64,000 nt of DNA from Cupriavidus consociatus (GCF_017814975.1 NZ_JAGIQA010000015.1:154734-218733); one strand, 5' to 3'. Counted from the stretch's first letter, positions 44,208-53,794 are shown. Translations and numbers: made by a program. Notes: generated by a model from the sequence alone, not told the origin.

Positions 44208-44417
44208 TTACTCCGGCGCTATGTCTGCGCTACGTAGCCGGACATCGCCATCATGGCGATGAATATGCAAGTCGGCCTTTTCTCGTATAGCCAAGGACCA
44301 ACCTGCAGCGATTGCCGCCTCCATCGTTCGAAATCTCTGGGGCGCCATGTTGAGGGTCGCAAGCTCCAGCGCCCAACCGTGTTCCGCAGGCAGAACGCGA
44401 ATGATTCGCGCTTGCAT
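44208..44417 (-). CDS. Small DUF2188-like protein
   Basis: A 69-residue protein on the minus strand, opposite to the eCIS genes. The pattern (HGWALELATLNMAPQRFRTM, AAIAAGWSLAI, ADLHIHRHDGDVR) matches the short DUF2188 family (strand-strand-helix-strand with a final HxxDG turn). GGGGATC precedes the ATG. A hairpin-plus-T8 structure lies 16 bases upstream in the leader. Function is unknown. Confidence 0.65.
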   Translation of the reverse strand: MQARIIRVLPAEHGWALELATLNMAPQRFRTMEAAIAAGWSLAIREKADLHIHRHDGDVRLRSADIAPE

Positions 44418-45237
44418 AGTGATCCCCGAAAAAAAATGCCCGCTACGCGGAGCGGGCCACGCGAAAGCCGGATGGGTGAATGCACCCGGCAGAAGCGATA
44501 TTGCCTACCTATGTTCTGACTGGCATATCCTCCTTCGTGGGGGCGTGGCATCAATGCATCATGTCTTGATGTTATCTCGTTGCTGGCTGCCCTGCGGGAT
44601 GTGGTGGCTGCCTAGTGGCTCTCAGGGGCGAAACCACCCAGTGCCCAACGCCGACAATGATGCAAAAAGGATTGAAGCACCGTCCTGGTTATGGAGTTGT
44701 ATCGTCGACCTTATCGGCATCCATGAACGCCAATATCTGGAAACTTGGCCGCATTGCCGCGCACATATCGGTGCGGTGATTGCGCCGTCTTCAGGTTACG
44801 GATTTCCGTTAATGCTTTGCGACGCTGGCAGGGCCGAACTGCGCGCCCGGCGATTTCATCACCTTTCTGTTCGGTCTTCACTTCAATTTACCCTGGCGTT
44901 AAACATCCGTAACACCCTAACTGCAATGCGACAAAATGCTCTTACATTGCTTTTTCCCGGAGTAGCGACGGCCTACCTCGACGAAACACTTTGTAGGGCT
45001 GTGCCGCTCCAATAAGCAAAATACGTTCCTCCGCGGTGACCGTGCTGAATCGGGCGGCCCCTGCGACTTTGGGGCAAGGTCAGTGCGCCCCCAGCGCGCG
45101 GGCGTCGCAAAAAACGGGGCGCTCTTCCTGACTTCGTTTTTGCGGCAACTAAGTCACCTGGAATGCGAGATGGCTTCCATCGATCTTGACCCACGATCTG
45201 ACCTTGCTATGTACAACCTTCAAACGCTGGTGCCGCC
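44418..45237. other. Intergenic region with RNA-like structures, no confident gene
   Basis: Between the DUF2188-like gene and the AtoE gene. A plus-strand frame runs through 44347-45015 but is Cys/Trp-rich, has unusual composition and no ribosome binding site. The region is less GC-rich than the array. Two hairpins on the minus strand (near 44,433-44,485) are listed separately; nothing else was recognised. Confidence 0.4.
44425..44453 (-). terminator. Rho-independent terminator-like hairpin with T8
   Basis: On the minus strand GCCCGCT, a six-base loop, AGCGGGC is followed by an A then eight T residues. It lies in the leader of the DUF2188-like gene, so it may act as an attenuator or end a small RNA starting to its right. 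A second hairpin (GGGTG-AATG-CACCC) lies just upstream. Confidence 0.6.
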
Positions 45238-46686
45238 TCAGGGCATTACCGGAGGATGGTAGGAAAGTGTCGCGGCGAAGGCCCATAACATGAACAGTAC
45301 CAGCGGCGTATGCACCAGCAACTGGGTGAAGGTGAAGCCGACGACGTCCTTGGCCCGGATGCCGAGCACACCGAGCAACGGCAGCATCCAGAAAGGATTG
45401 ATCAGGTTCGGCAGCGCTTCGGCGGCGTTGTAAACCTGTACCGCCCACCCAAGGTGGACTTTCAGCTCGTTGGCGGCCTGCATCACGTAAGGCGCCTCGA
45501 TGATCCACTTGCCGCCGCCGGACGGCACGAAGAAGCCGAGCACAGCAGAATACACGCCCATGACCGCCGAGAACGACTCCGTGGTCGCCATCGAGACAAA
45601 GGCTGACGCCAGATGGTGCGACAGCGTGATGCCGTCGCCGCCGGTTGCCTTGGTCAGGATATAGGCGATGCCTCCGTACAGTGGAAACTGAATCAGGACG
45701 CCGGCTGTGGATGGCACTGACCTCGCGACGGCGCGCAGGAAGCGCTTCGGGCGCCAGTTCAGCAGCATGCCGAGCAGCAGGAACAGGAAGTTGTAGGTAT
45801 TCAGATTCGAAATGGCGAGGATCGGGTCCTTTGCGGAAAACTCCTGGTAAAGCCAGCTCGCGCCCATCGCGACCAGAATCAACGTCAGGATCGGACTGTA
45901 TTCCAACCATTCGCCCGGCCGGGATGGCCGCGCGACAACGTCATCGGCGTCGTTCAGGTCAACCCCCATATCAGCCGCGGTGCGGGCACGCGCTTCGGTC
46001 GGGGCCGAGAAGTACGCCACCGCCAGGGACACGACGATCAGCACGGCGGTCATCGCCATGGATTGCCAAAGAAAAATCGTATCGGAGAACGGGATAACCC
46101 CGGTTATATCCAATAGCGACTTGGGCAGGCTGGCGGGATTGGCCTGCAGTTGCGCGGCGGAGGAACTGAGACCGAGTGCCCAGGTTGCCCCCATGCCCAG
46201 GTAGGCTGCAGCGCTGGCTGCCCTGTAGTCGACACGGAACCCGCGCCGCCTGGCAATGGCGCGCACCAGCAAGCCACTAAAGATCAGGCTGATCGCCCAG
46301 TTGAGCAGCGACGTCGACAGGCTCACCATTGCCACGAAAGCGACGGCCCCGCGCGCAGTTCGCGGCAGGGCCGCCAGGCGTTCGATCAGCATGGCTGCCG
46401 GCGGCGACGCCGCTACCACGTAGCCGGCGATCGCGACCACGGCCATCTGCATGGTGAAAGGAATCAGGCTCCAGAACCCGTCGCCAAAGGCCTTCGCCAC
46501 GGCTGGCGCTGGCGCGCCCACCATCATGGCGCCCAACGCCACCACCACCACGGCGATGGCCGCGAAAATGTACGAGTCGGGGAACCACCGCTCGGACCAG
46601 TCGGTCACCCGTATCGCCAGGCGTTCCAGCCCGCCTTGCTGCCGCTTTCCGGCATCCGCGAATGCCACGCTTGTCGTCTCTTTCAT
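45238..46686 (-). CDS. AtoE-type short-chain fatty acid permease
   Basis: A 482-residue inner-membrane protein of the short-chain fatty acid transporter (AtoE/TIGR00366) family. Multiple hydrophobic segments are separated by conserved polar loops: DWSERWFPDSYIFA near the start, FWSLIPFTMQMAV, STSLLNWAISLIFSGLLVRA, FFVPSGGGKWIIEAPYV and NLINPFWMLPLLGVLGI. The SGGGKW loop is a family hallmark. The ATG at 46686 has AAGGAG upstream. It ends the minus-strand operon and probably imports the carboxylate substrate handled by the oxidoreductase and cyclodeaminase-like enzymes. The substrate is unknown. Confidence 0.9.
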   Translation of the reverse strand: MKETTSVAFADAGKRQQGGLERLAIRVTDWSERWFPDSYIFAAIAVVVVALGAMMVGAPAPAVAKAFGDGFWSLIPFTMQMAVVAIAGYVVAASPPAAMLIERLAALPRTARGAVAFVAMVSLSTSLLNWAISLIFSGLLVRAIARRRGFRVDYRAASAAAYLGMGATWALGLSSSAAQLQANPASLPKSLLDITGVIPFSDTIFLWQSMAMTAVLIVVSLAVAYFSAPTEARARTAADMGVDLNDADDVVARPSRPGEWLEYSPILTLILVAMGASWLYQEFSAKDPILAISNLNTYNFLFLLLGMLLNWRPKRFLRAVARSVPSTAGVLIQFPLYGGIAYILTKATGGDGITLSHHLASAFVSMATTESFSAVMGVYSAVLGFFVPSGGGKWIIEAPYVMQAANELKVHLGWAVQVYNAAEALPNLINPFWMLPLLGVLGIRAKDVVGFTFTQLLVHTPLVLFMLWAFAATLSYHPPVMP

Positions 46687-46709
46687 GCTGAACTCCTTGG
46701 CAGATCGTT

Positions 46710-47654
46710 CTAATGGTTCACCACAGCCTCGAAACACATGGCGGCCGCGGCCAGGTCTTCCAGCGCGGTCCCCACCGCCTTGAACACGGTGATCTCCTGC
46801 GCCGAGCGTCTGCCCGGATCCCGGGCCCGGCACAGGCCGGCCAGGTCGCTGCGGATGTCTTCGCGGGCCATCACGCCGTTGGCGATGGGCGACAGCAGGT
46901 CGCCGGCCTTGCCGATGGCCTCGTCCGTATCGACAAACACCGAGGTGCCGACAAAACACGTGTCATCGGCCTCCCGCATGGCAGGCGTAAAACCTCCGAT
47001 CAGGTCGACGTGGGTGCCGGGACGGAGATATTCCCTCCGGATCAGCGGCTCGGTGGACAACGTTGCCGCGCTGACGATATCTACCGCACAGCTGTCGGCA
47101 TCGAGCCGGTCGACCACATGGGAATCGAAGCCGTCGGCGCACAGGTGCGCGACCAGCCGATGGGCCTGGTCCGTATCGATATCCCATACGCCGACGCGCC
47201 GCATTTGGCGGACTGTGCGGTAGGCATACGGAAGCAGGCTGGCCACGCGGCCGGCGCCCAGCACCAGCATCGAACTGGCGTCTTTGCGGCTCAGGAACGA
47301 GGCAGCGAGCGCCGACGCCGCGGCTGTCCGCCGGGAAGTAATCTCATTGCCATCGATCAACGCCAGCGGCTTGCCTGTCTCCGCACGGTACAAGATGTAG
47401 GTAGAGTAAAGCCCCGGCAGTTTGCGCCGGTGGTTACCGGGATAGACGCACACGGTCTTGACGCCCATGTACCCGCTCGCCGCATTCCACGCCGGCATCA
47501 GCAACAGCGTGCCCGGCTCGTCCGGCGCAGCGGTGACCGTATGGTTGTGCCGCAACGGCACCTCGCAGCCAGATGCGAAGGCGTCCTTCAGGACTGTGAC
47601 AAGGCGGTCGAACGGCAGGGACGCCCGCGTGGTGGGCGCATCGATGTTCAGCAT
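46710..47654 (-). CDS. Ornithine cyclodeaminase/mu-crystallin family protein
   Basis: A 314-residue NAD(P)-dependent enzyme. The Rossmann fold is visible as MLVLGAGRVASLLPYAYR, followed by the VWDIDTDQAHRL acidic strand end. The substrate side has MPAWNAASGYMGVKTVCVYP and LPGLYSTYILYRAETGKPLA, and the catalytic region has THVDLIGGF. Members include ornithine cyclodeaminase, alanine dehydrogenase and 1-pyrroline-2-carboxylate/1-piperideine-2-carboxylate reductase; the last is the more general role. It overlaps the large oxidoreductase gene by seven bases and precedes the permease by 23 bases. Confidence 0.88.
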   Translation of the reverse strand: MLNIDAPTTRASLPFDRLVTVLKDAFASGCEVPLRHNHTVTAAPDEPGTLLLMPAWNAASGYMGVKTVCVYPGNHRRKLPGLYSTYILYRAETGKPLALIDGNEITSRRTAAASALAASFLSRKDASSMLVLGAGRVASLLPYAYRTVRQMRRVGVWDIDTDQAHRLVAHLCADGFDSHVVDRLDADSCAVDIVSAATLSTEPLIRREYLRPGTHVDLIGGFTPAMREADDTCFVGTSVFVDTDEAIGKAGDLLSPIANGVMAREDIRSDLAGLCRARDPGRRSAQEITVFKAVGTALEDLAAAAMCFEAVVNH

Positions 47655-50600
47655 GGCGATAGCTCTTCAAAGGAATGGAATGGCGATTCATGCGTCAATG
47701 ACGAGGTCGCTTGTCGGCACCGCTGGCACGCCAGGCAAACGCCCGGGTCATCCGGCGCCTCGCCATGCAAGTGGTGTACGGACCCGGATACGATCCGCAC
47801 AGCGCAGCTTTCGCACTGGCCGACGCGGCAGCCACTGGGCAGCCGAATGCCCCGCGCCTCGGCGAAGCCAAGCAGGGGGCCATGTTCGGAGCGCCACGCG
47901 AAAGTGGTGTCCGACTTGCGAAACCGGACCCGGAAGGCCTGCCCGTCCTCGATTTTCGGCGTCGCCGGCGAGCGGAAAATCTCCTTCTGGATATCGAAGC
48001 GCGGCAGACCCCTGGCGACCAGCCCGGCGGCAAACGCCATCATCATGGCCTCTGGCCCGCACATGTAGACCAGCGGACGCGAGGCCAGCAGCGCATGCGG
48101 CACGGCCGCCGCGGAGACGCGCCCTTGTACCTGGAAGTCGCTGCCGAGGATGTCGTCATCTGCGGGAGCGTCATAGAAATTGACGACCGTGAGCGCCGGG
48201 ATCAGTCCTTCCAGTTCGCGTAGCCGGTCCCTGAAGGCGTGCGTGGTGCCGTTCTGGTTCGCATACAGCAGCAGTATTCGGGGCGCTTCCTGTTGATCGA
48301 CAAGTGATTCCAGCAGGTTGATGAATGGCGTGATGCCGATCCCGCCGGCAAGAAGGACCAGCGGTCTTGCCGTACGCGTCGGCATGACGAATGTACCGGC
48401 GGGCGCGCGCAGTTCAATGGTGTCGCCGAGCGCCCGTTGCGTGTTGATGAAGGACGAGGCGACGCCGGACACCACCTCGCCGCTGGCGAGCCGGGTCCTC
48501 GCATGCCGCACGGCGATCGCATAGCTGCGGCGGTCCGTGACTGTCGCAGGTCCGGTCAGCGAATAGGAGCGGACCACCTCCTGCCGGCCGGTGCCAACAA
48601 AAAATCTGATGGTCGCGTGCTGGCCTGGCAGGTAGTCCGGCAGCCTGCCGCCGTCGACAGGCGCCATGTGCACCGCGGTCACATCGGTGGCTTCCTTGCG
48701 CAGCGCAACGATGCGAAACTGGCGATATCCCTCCCAGCGCCTGCAACGTATATCGAACGCAGGGTCGCGTTCCACGTTGCAGCGGCACGATCGCAGCGGT
48801 GAGGCGCCGCTGATCGGGTCCTGGCGGGTCGCATCGATCAGCGCGTTAAAGTTCGCGCTGTCCGTGCCAAGCGCGGCGGTCGGCTGCTGACCCATGGCAT
48901 CGCACCCTTGCCACCAGCCATACTCGCCAACCAGCACGGCGGGATGTAGTCCCGGCTGGATGCGCGCGGTAAATCGCGCGCTGCCGTTCGGCGTCGACAC
49001 TCTGACGGGATCTCCCGTGCGGATATCCCTGGCGGCGGCGATCTCGCCGGAAATGTCGAGCTGCGGCAGCATTGCCTTGCGACGCAAGGACGTCACGGTG
49101 CGTTGCTGGCTGTGGCAGTAGTAGCCGTTCTTTGCCGACGTCATCAGATAGGGAAACGATCCGCTCTCCTGTGCTGCGTCGCTCCATGCCGATGCCGGCA
49201 GGCCGGGCAGCGGTGCATAGTTATGTCGCAGCAGGCGCTCCGAGTAGAACTCGACCAGCCCGGTCGGCGTATTGAATGGCCGACCGTCTGTGCTGTTGGC
49301 GTACTTCATCTCCACATCCTCGACCGGAACGCGTACCCCTTCCGGAATCTGGCGCAGCCCAGCCACGGTCAGCCCCATCGGCGCCAGCATGTGGTTCCAG
49401 CCGGCTTCCAGGCTGCCGCCGAAGAAGGCTTCGCCGAGCCCGATGCGAGCCGCCAGTGCAAACACGATGTCGTTGTCCGAGCGCGCTTCGCCGCGCGGCG
49501 CGACCATGCGCTGGCGCAACTGCACGAGTTGCTCGGCAGCGGCGGACACTTCGAAGCCGATCCGCAGGCCCTCGCGTTCCCAGGGTGTGTTCACCGGCAG
49601 CAGGATGTCCGCGTACCTGGCGCTCGGGTTCTCGAACAGGTCGCAATGCACGTAGAACTCGAGTTCGCGCAGGGCAAGCTCTCCGTTGGCCACATCGGGC
49701 TGTGACAACAACGGATTGGTCCCGAACGCGATCAGCGATGTGACTGCATAAGGGGTCTTGCCCGTGATCGCGCGGTAGAGGTCCGGTGCGGTGATCCATC
49801 CTTGTGCAGGCGGACCGAGCGGGCGCGCATCCAGCCCAAGCGCCTTGCGCGCCTGCTCCGGCGCCAGCAGGTCGAACCGACTTACCGCGTTGAACGGCGG
49901 CTTGCGAAAAACACGGTTGCCGCCGCGGCGGTCAAAGCTGCCGGTCAGCGCATACAAACAGGCAATGGCGCGCTCCGTCTGCGTGGCGTTTTCATTCTGG
50001 CCGACGCCGGACCAGGCGTGATACGCGATGCGCCCGGCCGCGCCGATCAGGTTTGCCGCATGGCGGATATCGCCCTCCGCGATCCACGTCAACGCGGCAG
50101 CGCGCTCGACCGGATAGCGTGCGCATTCCGCCGCATACAAAGCGAAGGCCGGCTGGCACTGGAGGGGTTCCCCTTCGCCGTCGCCCATCAGTGGGATGGC
50201 AAAGGTACCGCGCAGCGCGATGTCCCTCGCGTCATCGAGGGTCTTGCCGGCCGGCACCGCCATGCGCTGGCGCGCGTCCCAGACCAGCAGGCTATCGGCA
50301 TCCGCCAAGCCGATGTCGGCCCCGCGCAGGAAGGCCCCGTTGTCCTGGCGCACGAGCAACGGACCATTGGTCCAGCGCCTGACAAAATCGATATCGAAGG
50401 CGTTGGCTTCGATCAGCAGGTTGGCCAGCGCCATGGCCAGCGCGGCATCGCTGCCGGGCTTGACGCGCAGCCACTCGTCGGCGTCGTCGGCCAAGGCCGT
50501 CTGGCGCGGGTCTACCACGATGAGCTTGGCCCCAGCCGCCCGGCCAGCTCCGATCGCCTCTGCCTGCGCTAGCCAAGTATTGGTTGGGTTGTGGCCCCAC

Positions 50601-51115
50601 AGCAGGATCAGTTCAGCATTGCGATAGTCCGCCGTCGGCATGCCGCAGCCGAAGGTGAATGCATGGGCGAAGTCCTTGTGCCAGTTACAGATCTCGGTGG
50701 CGTAGCAGATGTTCGGGCTGCCATAGAGGCGGACAAAGCGCTCGATCCAGTCGATGCTGTCCGACAGCGGTGTACCGCTGGGCGTCGTCACCGCGAACGC
50801 CACGGACTCGGCGCCGCTCGTGGCGCGGGTGCGCAGCAGGCGCGCGGCGATGTCGTCGAGCGCCTCGTCCCAGGAAATGCGCACCCAGCCCGGATCGTCT
50901 TCCCCTTTCGGGGTGGTCCTGCGCATGGGGTACAGGATCCGATCGGCGCTGTGCACCAGTTCCGGAGCGGCCTTTCCCTTCAGGCACATCGCCTTGCCGG
51001 TGGGGTGGTCGCTGTCGGGGCGGACCGCGACCAGCGTCTCACCGTCGACGACGTTGATGGTGCCGCAACGGGAACGGCACAACGTGCAAAACCCCTTCTT
51101 TTCAACTTCGCTCAT
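47648..51115 (-). CDS. Fused molybdopterin oxidoreductase, flavin reductase and [2Fe-2S] ferredoxin
   Basis: A 1,155-residue three-part fusion. Residues 1-60 bind a [4Fe-4S] cluster (Cys10, 13, 17, 44). A DMSO-reductase-family molybdopterin domain (to about 780) has WGHNPTNTW, GVGQNENATQTERA and a C-terminal dinucleotide-binding domain with GEYGWWQGCDAMG; a likely Mo ligand is the Cys of ATEICNWHKDFA. A ferredoxin-NADP reductase-type module follows (RSYSLTG for flavin; LLAGGIGITPFINLLESL and YMCGPEAMM for NAD(P)). The tail is a plant-type ferredoxin (CRVGQCESCAVR and a distal CLAC). One polypeptide could carry electrons between NAD(P)H and the Mo site. The substrate is unknown; it is encoded with a cyclodeaminase-like enzyme and a carboxylate permease. 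Confidence 0.9.
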   Translation of the reverse strand: MSEVEKKGFCTLCRSRCGTINVVDGETLVAVRPDSDHPTGKAMCLKGKAAPELVHSADRILYPMRRTTPKGEDDPGWVRISWDEALDDIAARLLRTRATSGAESVAFAVTTPSGTPLSDSIDWIERFVRLYGSPNICYATEICNWHKDFAHAFTFGCGMPTADYRNAELILLWGHNPTNTWLAQAEAIGAGRAAGAKLIVVDPRQTALADDADEWLRVKPGSDAALAMALANLLIEANAFDIDFVRRWTNGPLLVRQDNGAFLRGADIGLADADSLLVWDARQRMAVPAGKTLDDARDIALRGTFAIPLMGDGEGEPLQCQPAFALYAAECARYPVERAAALTWIAEGDIRHAANLIGAAGRIAYHAWSGVGQNENATQTERAIACLYALTGSFDRRGGNRVFRKPPFNAVSRFDLLAPEQARKALGLDARPLGPPAQGWITAPDLYRAITGKTPYAVTSLIAFGTNPLLSQPDVANGELALRELEFYVHCDLFENPSARYADILLPVNTPWEREGLRIGFEVSAAAEQLVQLRQRMVAPRGEARSDNDIVFALAARIGLGEAFFGGSLEAGWNHMLAPMGLTVAGLRQIPEGVRVPVEDVEMKYANSTDGRPFNTPTGLVEFYSERLLRHNYAPLPGLPASAWSDAAQESGSFPYLMTSAKNGYYCHSQQRTVTSLRRKAMLPQLDISGEIAAARDIRTGDPVRVSTPNGSARFTARIQPGLHPAVLVGEYGWWQGCDAMGQQPTAALGTDSANFNALIDATRQDPISGASPLRSCRCNVERDPAFDIRCRRWEGYRQFRIVALRKEATDVTAVHMAPVDGGRLPDYLPGQHATIRFFVGTGRQEVVRSYSLTGPATVTDRRSYAIAVRHARTRLASGEVVSGVASSFINTQRALGDTIELRAPAGTFVMPTRTARPLVLLAGGIGITPFINLLESLVDQQEAPRILLLYANQNGTTHAFRDRLRELEGLIPALTVVNFYDAPADDDILGSDFQVQGRVSAAAVPHALLASRPLVYMCGPEAMMMAFAAGLVARGLPRFDIQKEIFRSPATPKIEDGQAFRVRFRKSDTTFAWRSEHGPLLGFAEARGIRLPSGCRVGQCESCAVRIVSGSVHHLHGEAPDDPGVCLACQRCRQATSSLTHESPFHSFEELSPC

Positions 51116-51147
51116 CGCCAGATCCCAGCAACTTGTCTTCGAGCTGG

Positions 51148-51161
51148 ATGCTAGCTAGCAT
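51148..51161. promoter_or_regulatory. Perfect 14-bp palindrome in a divergent LysR intergenic region
   Basis: ATGCTAGCTAGCAT is fully self-complementary and lies between the oxidoreductase operon and its divergent LysR gene. A second partial dyad, TATAGCTAATTCATA, lies 10 bases further right. Both are candidate regulator sites. Confidence 0.5.
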
Positions 51162-51212
51162 GAAGCGTTATAGCTAATTCATAGTTTTGACATTGCAATA
51201 TCGGAAAAATCG

Positions 51213-52121
51213 ATGCTGCCAACACTCAAGCAGATACAACACTTCGTTGCCATCGCCGAGACCGGGCAGGTGTCGCGTGCCGCACAGCGCTGTCACGTTT
51301 CGCAGTCCTCGATGACGGCGTCCCTCAAGGCGCTGGAGGACGCAGTCGGCGCGCCGCTGTTCTCCCGGCACGCCGTGGGCGTGAAGCTGACAGCCGCGGG
51401 CATCCGTTTCCTGCGTCATGCGCAGCAGATCGACGTGGCCGTGCGCGAGGCAGTCACCGCGGCTGCGGTAACGCCCGCTACGCTGACCGGCGTCGTCCGC
51501 CTTGGGGTCACCGAGACGATTACGGCGTACGTCCTGCCTAAGCTATTGCCTGCGCTGGAACAAAAATTTCCCGGGCTGGAGCTGCAGATCCTGGAGCGAC
51601 CGCGCGGCGATATCGAGGCGCATATCCAGGCCGGCAAGCTCGACTTGGCCTTGCTGCTGGTTTCCAACCTGCCCGAGATGGATCAGGTCGGATGCGAAAC
51701 GCTGCTGCGCTCGGCGCGTCAGCTTTGGGGACATCCGGACCATCCGCTGATGCAGCAGGAAGAGATCAGCCTGTCCGACGTGGCGCGCCACGACTACATC
51801 CTGCTCGACATGGACGAGCATATCGCCACCGTGATCAAGTACTGGGGGCAGTACGGGCTCACGCCCTGCGTGCGGCTGCAAAGCTGTTCGATTGAGGCCG
51901 TGCGCAGCCTGGTGGCGTCGGGGCGCGGCGTGTCTATCCTGTCCGATCTCGTTTATCGGCCCTGGTCGCTGGAAGGGCAGCGCATCCTGCGTCGCAGCCT
52001 CTCTGACAGAGTGCCGTCCATGGATGTCGGATTGATCTGGCGGCTCGATGCTGGAGCGGACCCGCAGACGCAAAGTCTGAGGGAATTCTTGCGGGTTGCG
52101 TTGAGAGAGACGATCCGTTAG
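51213..52121 (+). CDS. LysR-type transcriptional regulator
   Basis: A 302-residue LysR family regulator. The winged HTH occupies residues 1-60 (LKQIQHFVAIAETGQVSRAA then CHVSQSSMTASLKALEDAVG), followed by the linker helix and a periplasmic-binding-protein-like co-inducer domain (GVVRLGVTETITAYVLPKLL onward). It is divergent from the molybdopterin operon with about 97 bases between, the classic arrangement for control of the neighbour. The inducer is unknown. Confidence 0.92.
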   Translation: MLPTLKQIQHFVAIAETGQVSRAAQRCHVSQSSMTASLKALEDAVGAPLFSRHAVGVKLTAAGIRFLRHAQQIDVAVREAVTAAAVTPATLTGVVRLGVTETITAYVLPKLLPALEQKFPGLELQILERPRGDIEAHIQAGKLDLALLLVSNLPEMDQVGCETLLRSARQLWGHPDHPLMQQEEISLSDVARHDYILLDMDEHIATVIKYWGQYGLTPCVRLQSCSIEAVRSLVASGRGVSILSDLVYRPWSLEGQRILRRSLSDRVPSMDVGLIWRLDAGADPQTQSLREFLRVALRETIR

Positions 52122-52224
52122 CGCCTTTACGGTCCTGCCCATCCACTGTGATGGTCAATAATCGCGATCAGATTCGCTTGCCCTCCGCCATCAAGCGCGC
52201 TTTCGGAACGAATACGCCAGGACC

Positions 52225-52467
52225 TCACTGGCCTGGCTCGCCGCCTCGGTTCTCCGCGGTGCAGGAGTTAAACACTGCCCGCACAACGGACAGGGGCGCA
52301 GCCCCGAGAAGTGCGTCGGCCTCCGCCTGGCAATCGCGCGTGGGGCCGACTGGCACGCCAGGCCGCTGGTCCGCGGCAGTCTTTCCGGGCTGGCTGCCGT
52401 CGGTCTTCGAGGCGCAAGCGCCCAGCACGGTCAGGGCCACAAGTACTTGCACGGATCTGAGACGCAT
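52225..52467 (-). CDS. Small putative lipoprotein
   Basis: An 80-residue protein with an N-terminal signal and lipobox: MRLRSVQVLVALTVLGAC, where LGAC matches [LVI]-[AG]-[AG]-C. After the Cys comes a Ser/Gly/Pro-rich linker and a short region with two further cysteines (DCQAEAD, FNSCTAE), possibly a disulfide. The ATG at 52467 has GGAG upstream; a GTG four codons earlier is an alternative. Function is unknown. Confidence 0.6.
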   Translation of the reverse strand: MRLRSVQVLVALTVLGACASKTDGSQPGKTAADQRPGVPVGPTRDCQAEADALLGAAPLSVVRAVFNSCTAENRGGEPGQ

Positions 52468-52479
52468 CTTGCAAGGCAC

Positions 52480-53086
52480 TCCATGAAGCTTCGAATAGCC
52501 CAGCGCGAGCGGGGCTTTCGGTTAGCACTATACGCCGGCAACTACCGATGTGACGCCCGCGCCCAGCGGGCCGAAGCGAACGACCTGAGTGGGCACCGTC
52601 AAAGTTGATGAGCAGGGACTCCACTCGACCAGGCATGAATTGCAAAGTGGTCGGCGGACAAAGCAAAGCGTCCCCGTCTTCGGGGGCCTACTTTAATAAT
52701 GAGTTCGCGAGGTTATTCCGAACAAATATCGACATCAGGGACGCTCGGCAGGCTTGGAGTAGAAATGCCGGCGCTTTGCTGATGAATACCAGATCGACAG
52801 AAGAGGCTCCTTTACATGCACTACCATCCGAATGCAGATCCCGTGGCGCTTGCCGCTTGCCTTGCAGGAACGGCCCTAGTTGGATGGGCGCTTGCCGTTT
52901 TCGTACTGTGATACTTTGGGTTAGTAGGAAGTTCTTGAATGTATGTCGACTGGCGATGGGAGACTATCGCATCGGCAGCACCCACAGCAGCATCCTCTCC
53001 TCGCCGTTCGTCGAAGGCCACGGGTTTGCACCAGCATACAAAAACGGTGAGACTCTGCGATGCCGTCATCAACTGTCCCTGCAGGG
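52480..53086. other. Intergenic region holding one possible microgene
   Basis: About 600 bases between two lipoprotein genes, comparatively AT-rich (for example near 52,690-52,730). Longer frames here have no recognisable protein features. A 31-codon frame (52816-52911) is listed separately. Confidence 0.4.
52816..52911 (+). CDS. Possible 31-residue membrane microprotein
   Basis: The frame starts MHYHPNADPVALAACLAGTA and ends LVGWALAVFVL, forming one hydrophobic helix after a short polar His/Asp N-terminus. An AGAGG sequence lies about nine bases before the ATG. Such single-helix microproteins are usually missed. No homologue is remembered; chance cannot be excluded. Confidence 0.35.
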   Translation: MHYHPNADPVALAACLAGTALVGWALAVFVL

Positions 53087-53653
53087 TCAGCGTCCAATCC
53101 GCACATCGCCGCCCGCGATTTGATTCTCTGCATCGTTACTGGTTTCTCTGCGCTCCTCTGCATACTCCTGGCAGCCCTCAACGAAGGCCTGGGAGTCGCC
53201 GGTGCATTGGTCCGGATCAGAGATATCGTTGTCAGCTGCCCAGTAGTAGCCCGCTTCATGCCCTGAGCAGTCCTGGGTGCAGCGGGCGCCCAAAAATCGT
53301 TCATTGCTGACCTGGCCTTGCGTCGGGCGGGGAACCTGAGCTTCGAATCGGCGTTTCAACTCAACGACGGTGACGCCCTGGTCGGCCGCATTGGCGGGTA
53401 GAAACTGGTCCCGATATATTTCCCAGATAAGGACCTGTTCTTCTGGCGTGGCTTCATCAAAGCCAGCCTTGGCTTTGAATGCATTCCACTGGAGGAGGGT
53501 AGGAGAAGACGCCTCGGCGAATGACGCAAATGCCTGAGATGCCGCAGACGCGGCCGACGCTGGTACGTTCGAGCGTGCTTGATCAGCGGACCGCTGGTCA
53601 CACGCCGCGAGGCAAAGCAGACTCGCGGCAATCAGCCCGCCCAAAAATGACAT
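53087..53653 (-). CDS. Putative lipoprotein with a CTQDCSGHEAGY motif
   Basis: A 188-residue lipoprotein. The signal is MSFLGGLIAASLLCLAACDQ with lipobox LAAC. The Ala/Ser-rich linker leads to a helical domain and a C-terminal Cys cluster (RCTQDCSGHEAGYYWAADND, then CTGDSQAFVEGCQEY) I recall as a short conserved domain in unnamed secreted proteobacterial proteins. The neighbouring upstream coding remnants share the strand but not the function. Longer in-frame starts extend into the AbgB-like remnant region and lack a signal. Confidence 0.65.
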   Translation of the reverse strand: MSFLGGLIAASLLCLAACDQRSADQARSNVPASAASAASQAFASFAEASSPTLLQWNAFKAKAGFDEATPEEQVLIWEIYRDQFLPANAADQGVTVVELKRRFEAQVPRPTQGQVSNERFLGARCTQDCSGHEAGYYWAADNDISDPDQCTGDSQAFVEGCQEYAEERRETSNDAENQIAGGDVRIGR

Positions 53654-53794
53654 GATCAAGCAGCGAGAGAGGCACAAAGGCATTCGGCCGAAAAGGAATC
53701 GTGGGGGTACACCGATCAGGATACTTCCTCGAGAGATTGGAGTTGCTGCTAGCCGGTGCGCATCCCAGCACTTCAGCATTTCGGTGCCAAAATC

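Noticed and set aside
44347..45015. 222-codon plus-strand frame
   Set aside because: Cys/Trp-rich, irregular composition and no ribosome binding site; overlaps an apparent regulatory leader.
53060..53266. 68-codon plus-strand frame with a hydrophobic helix
   Set aside because: Antisense to the lipoprotein gene, which has a signal peptide and conserved-looking Cys motif.
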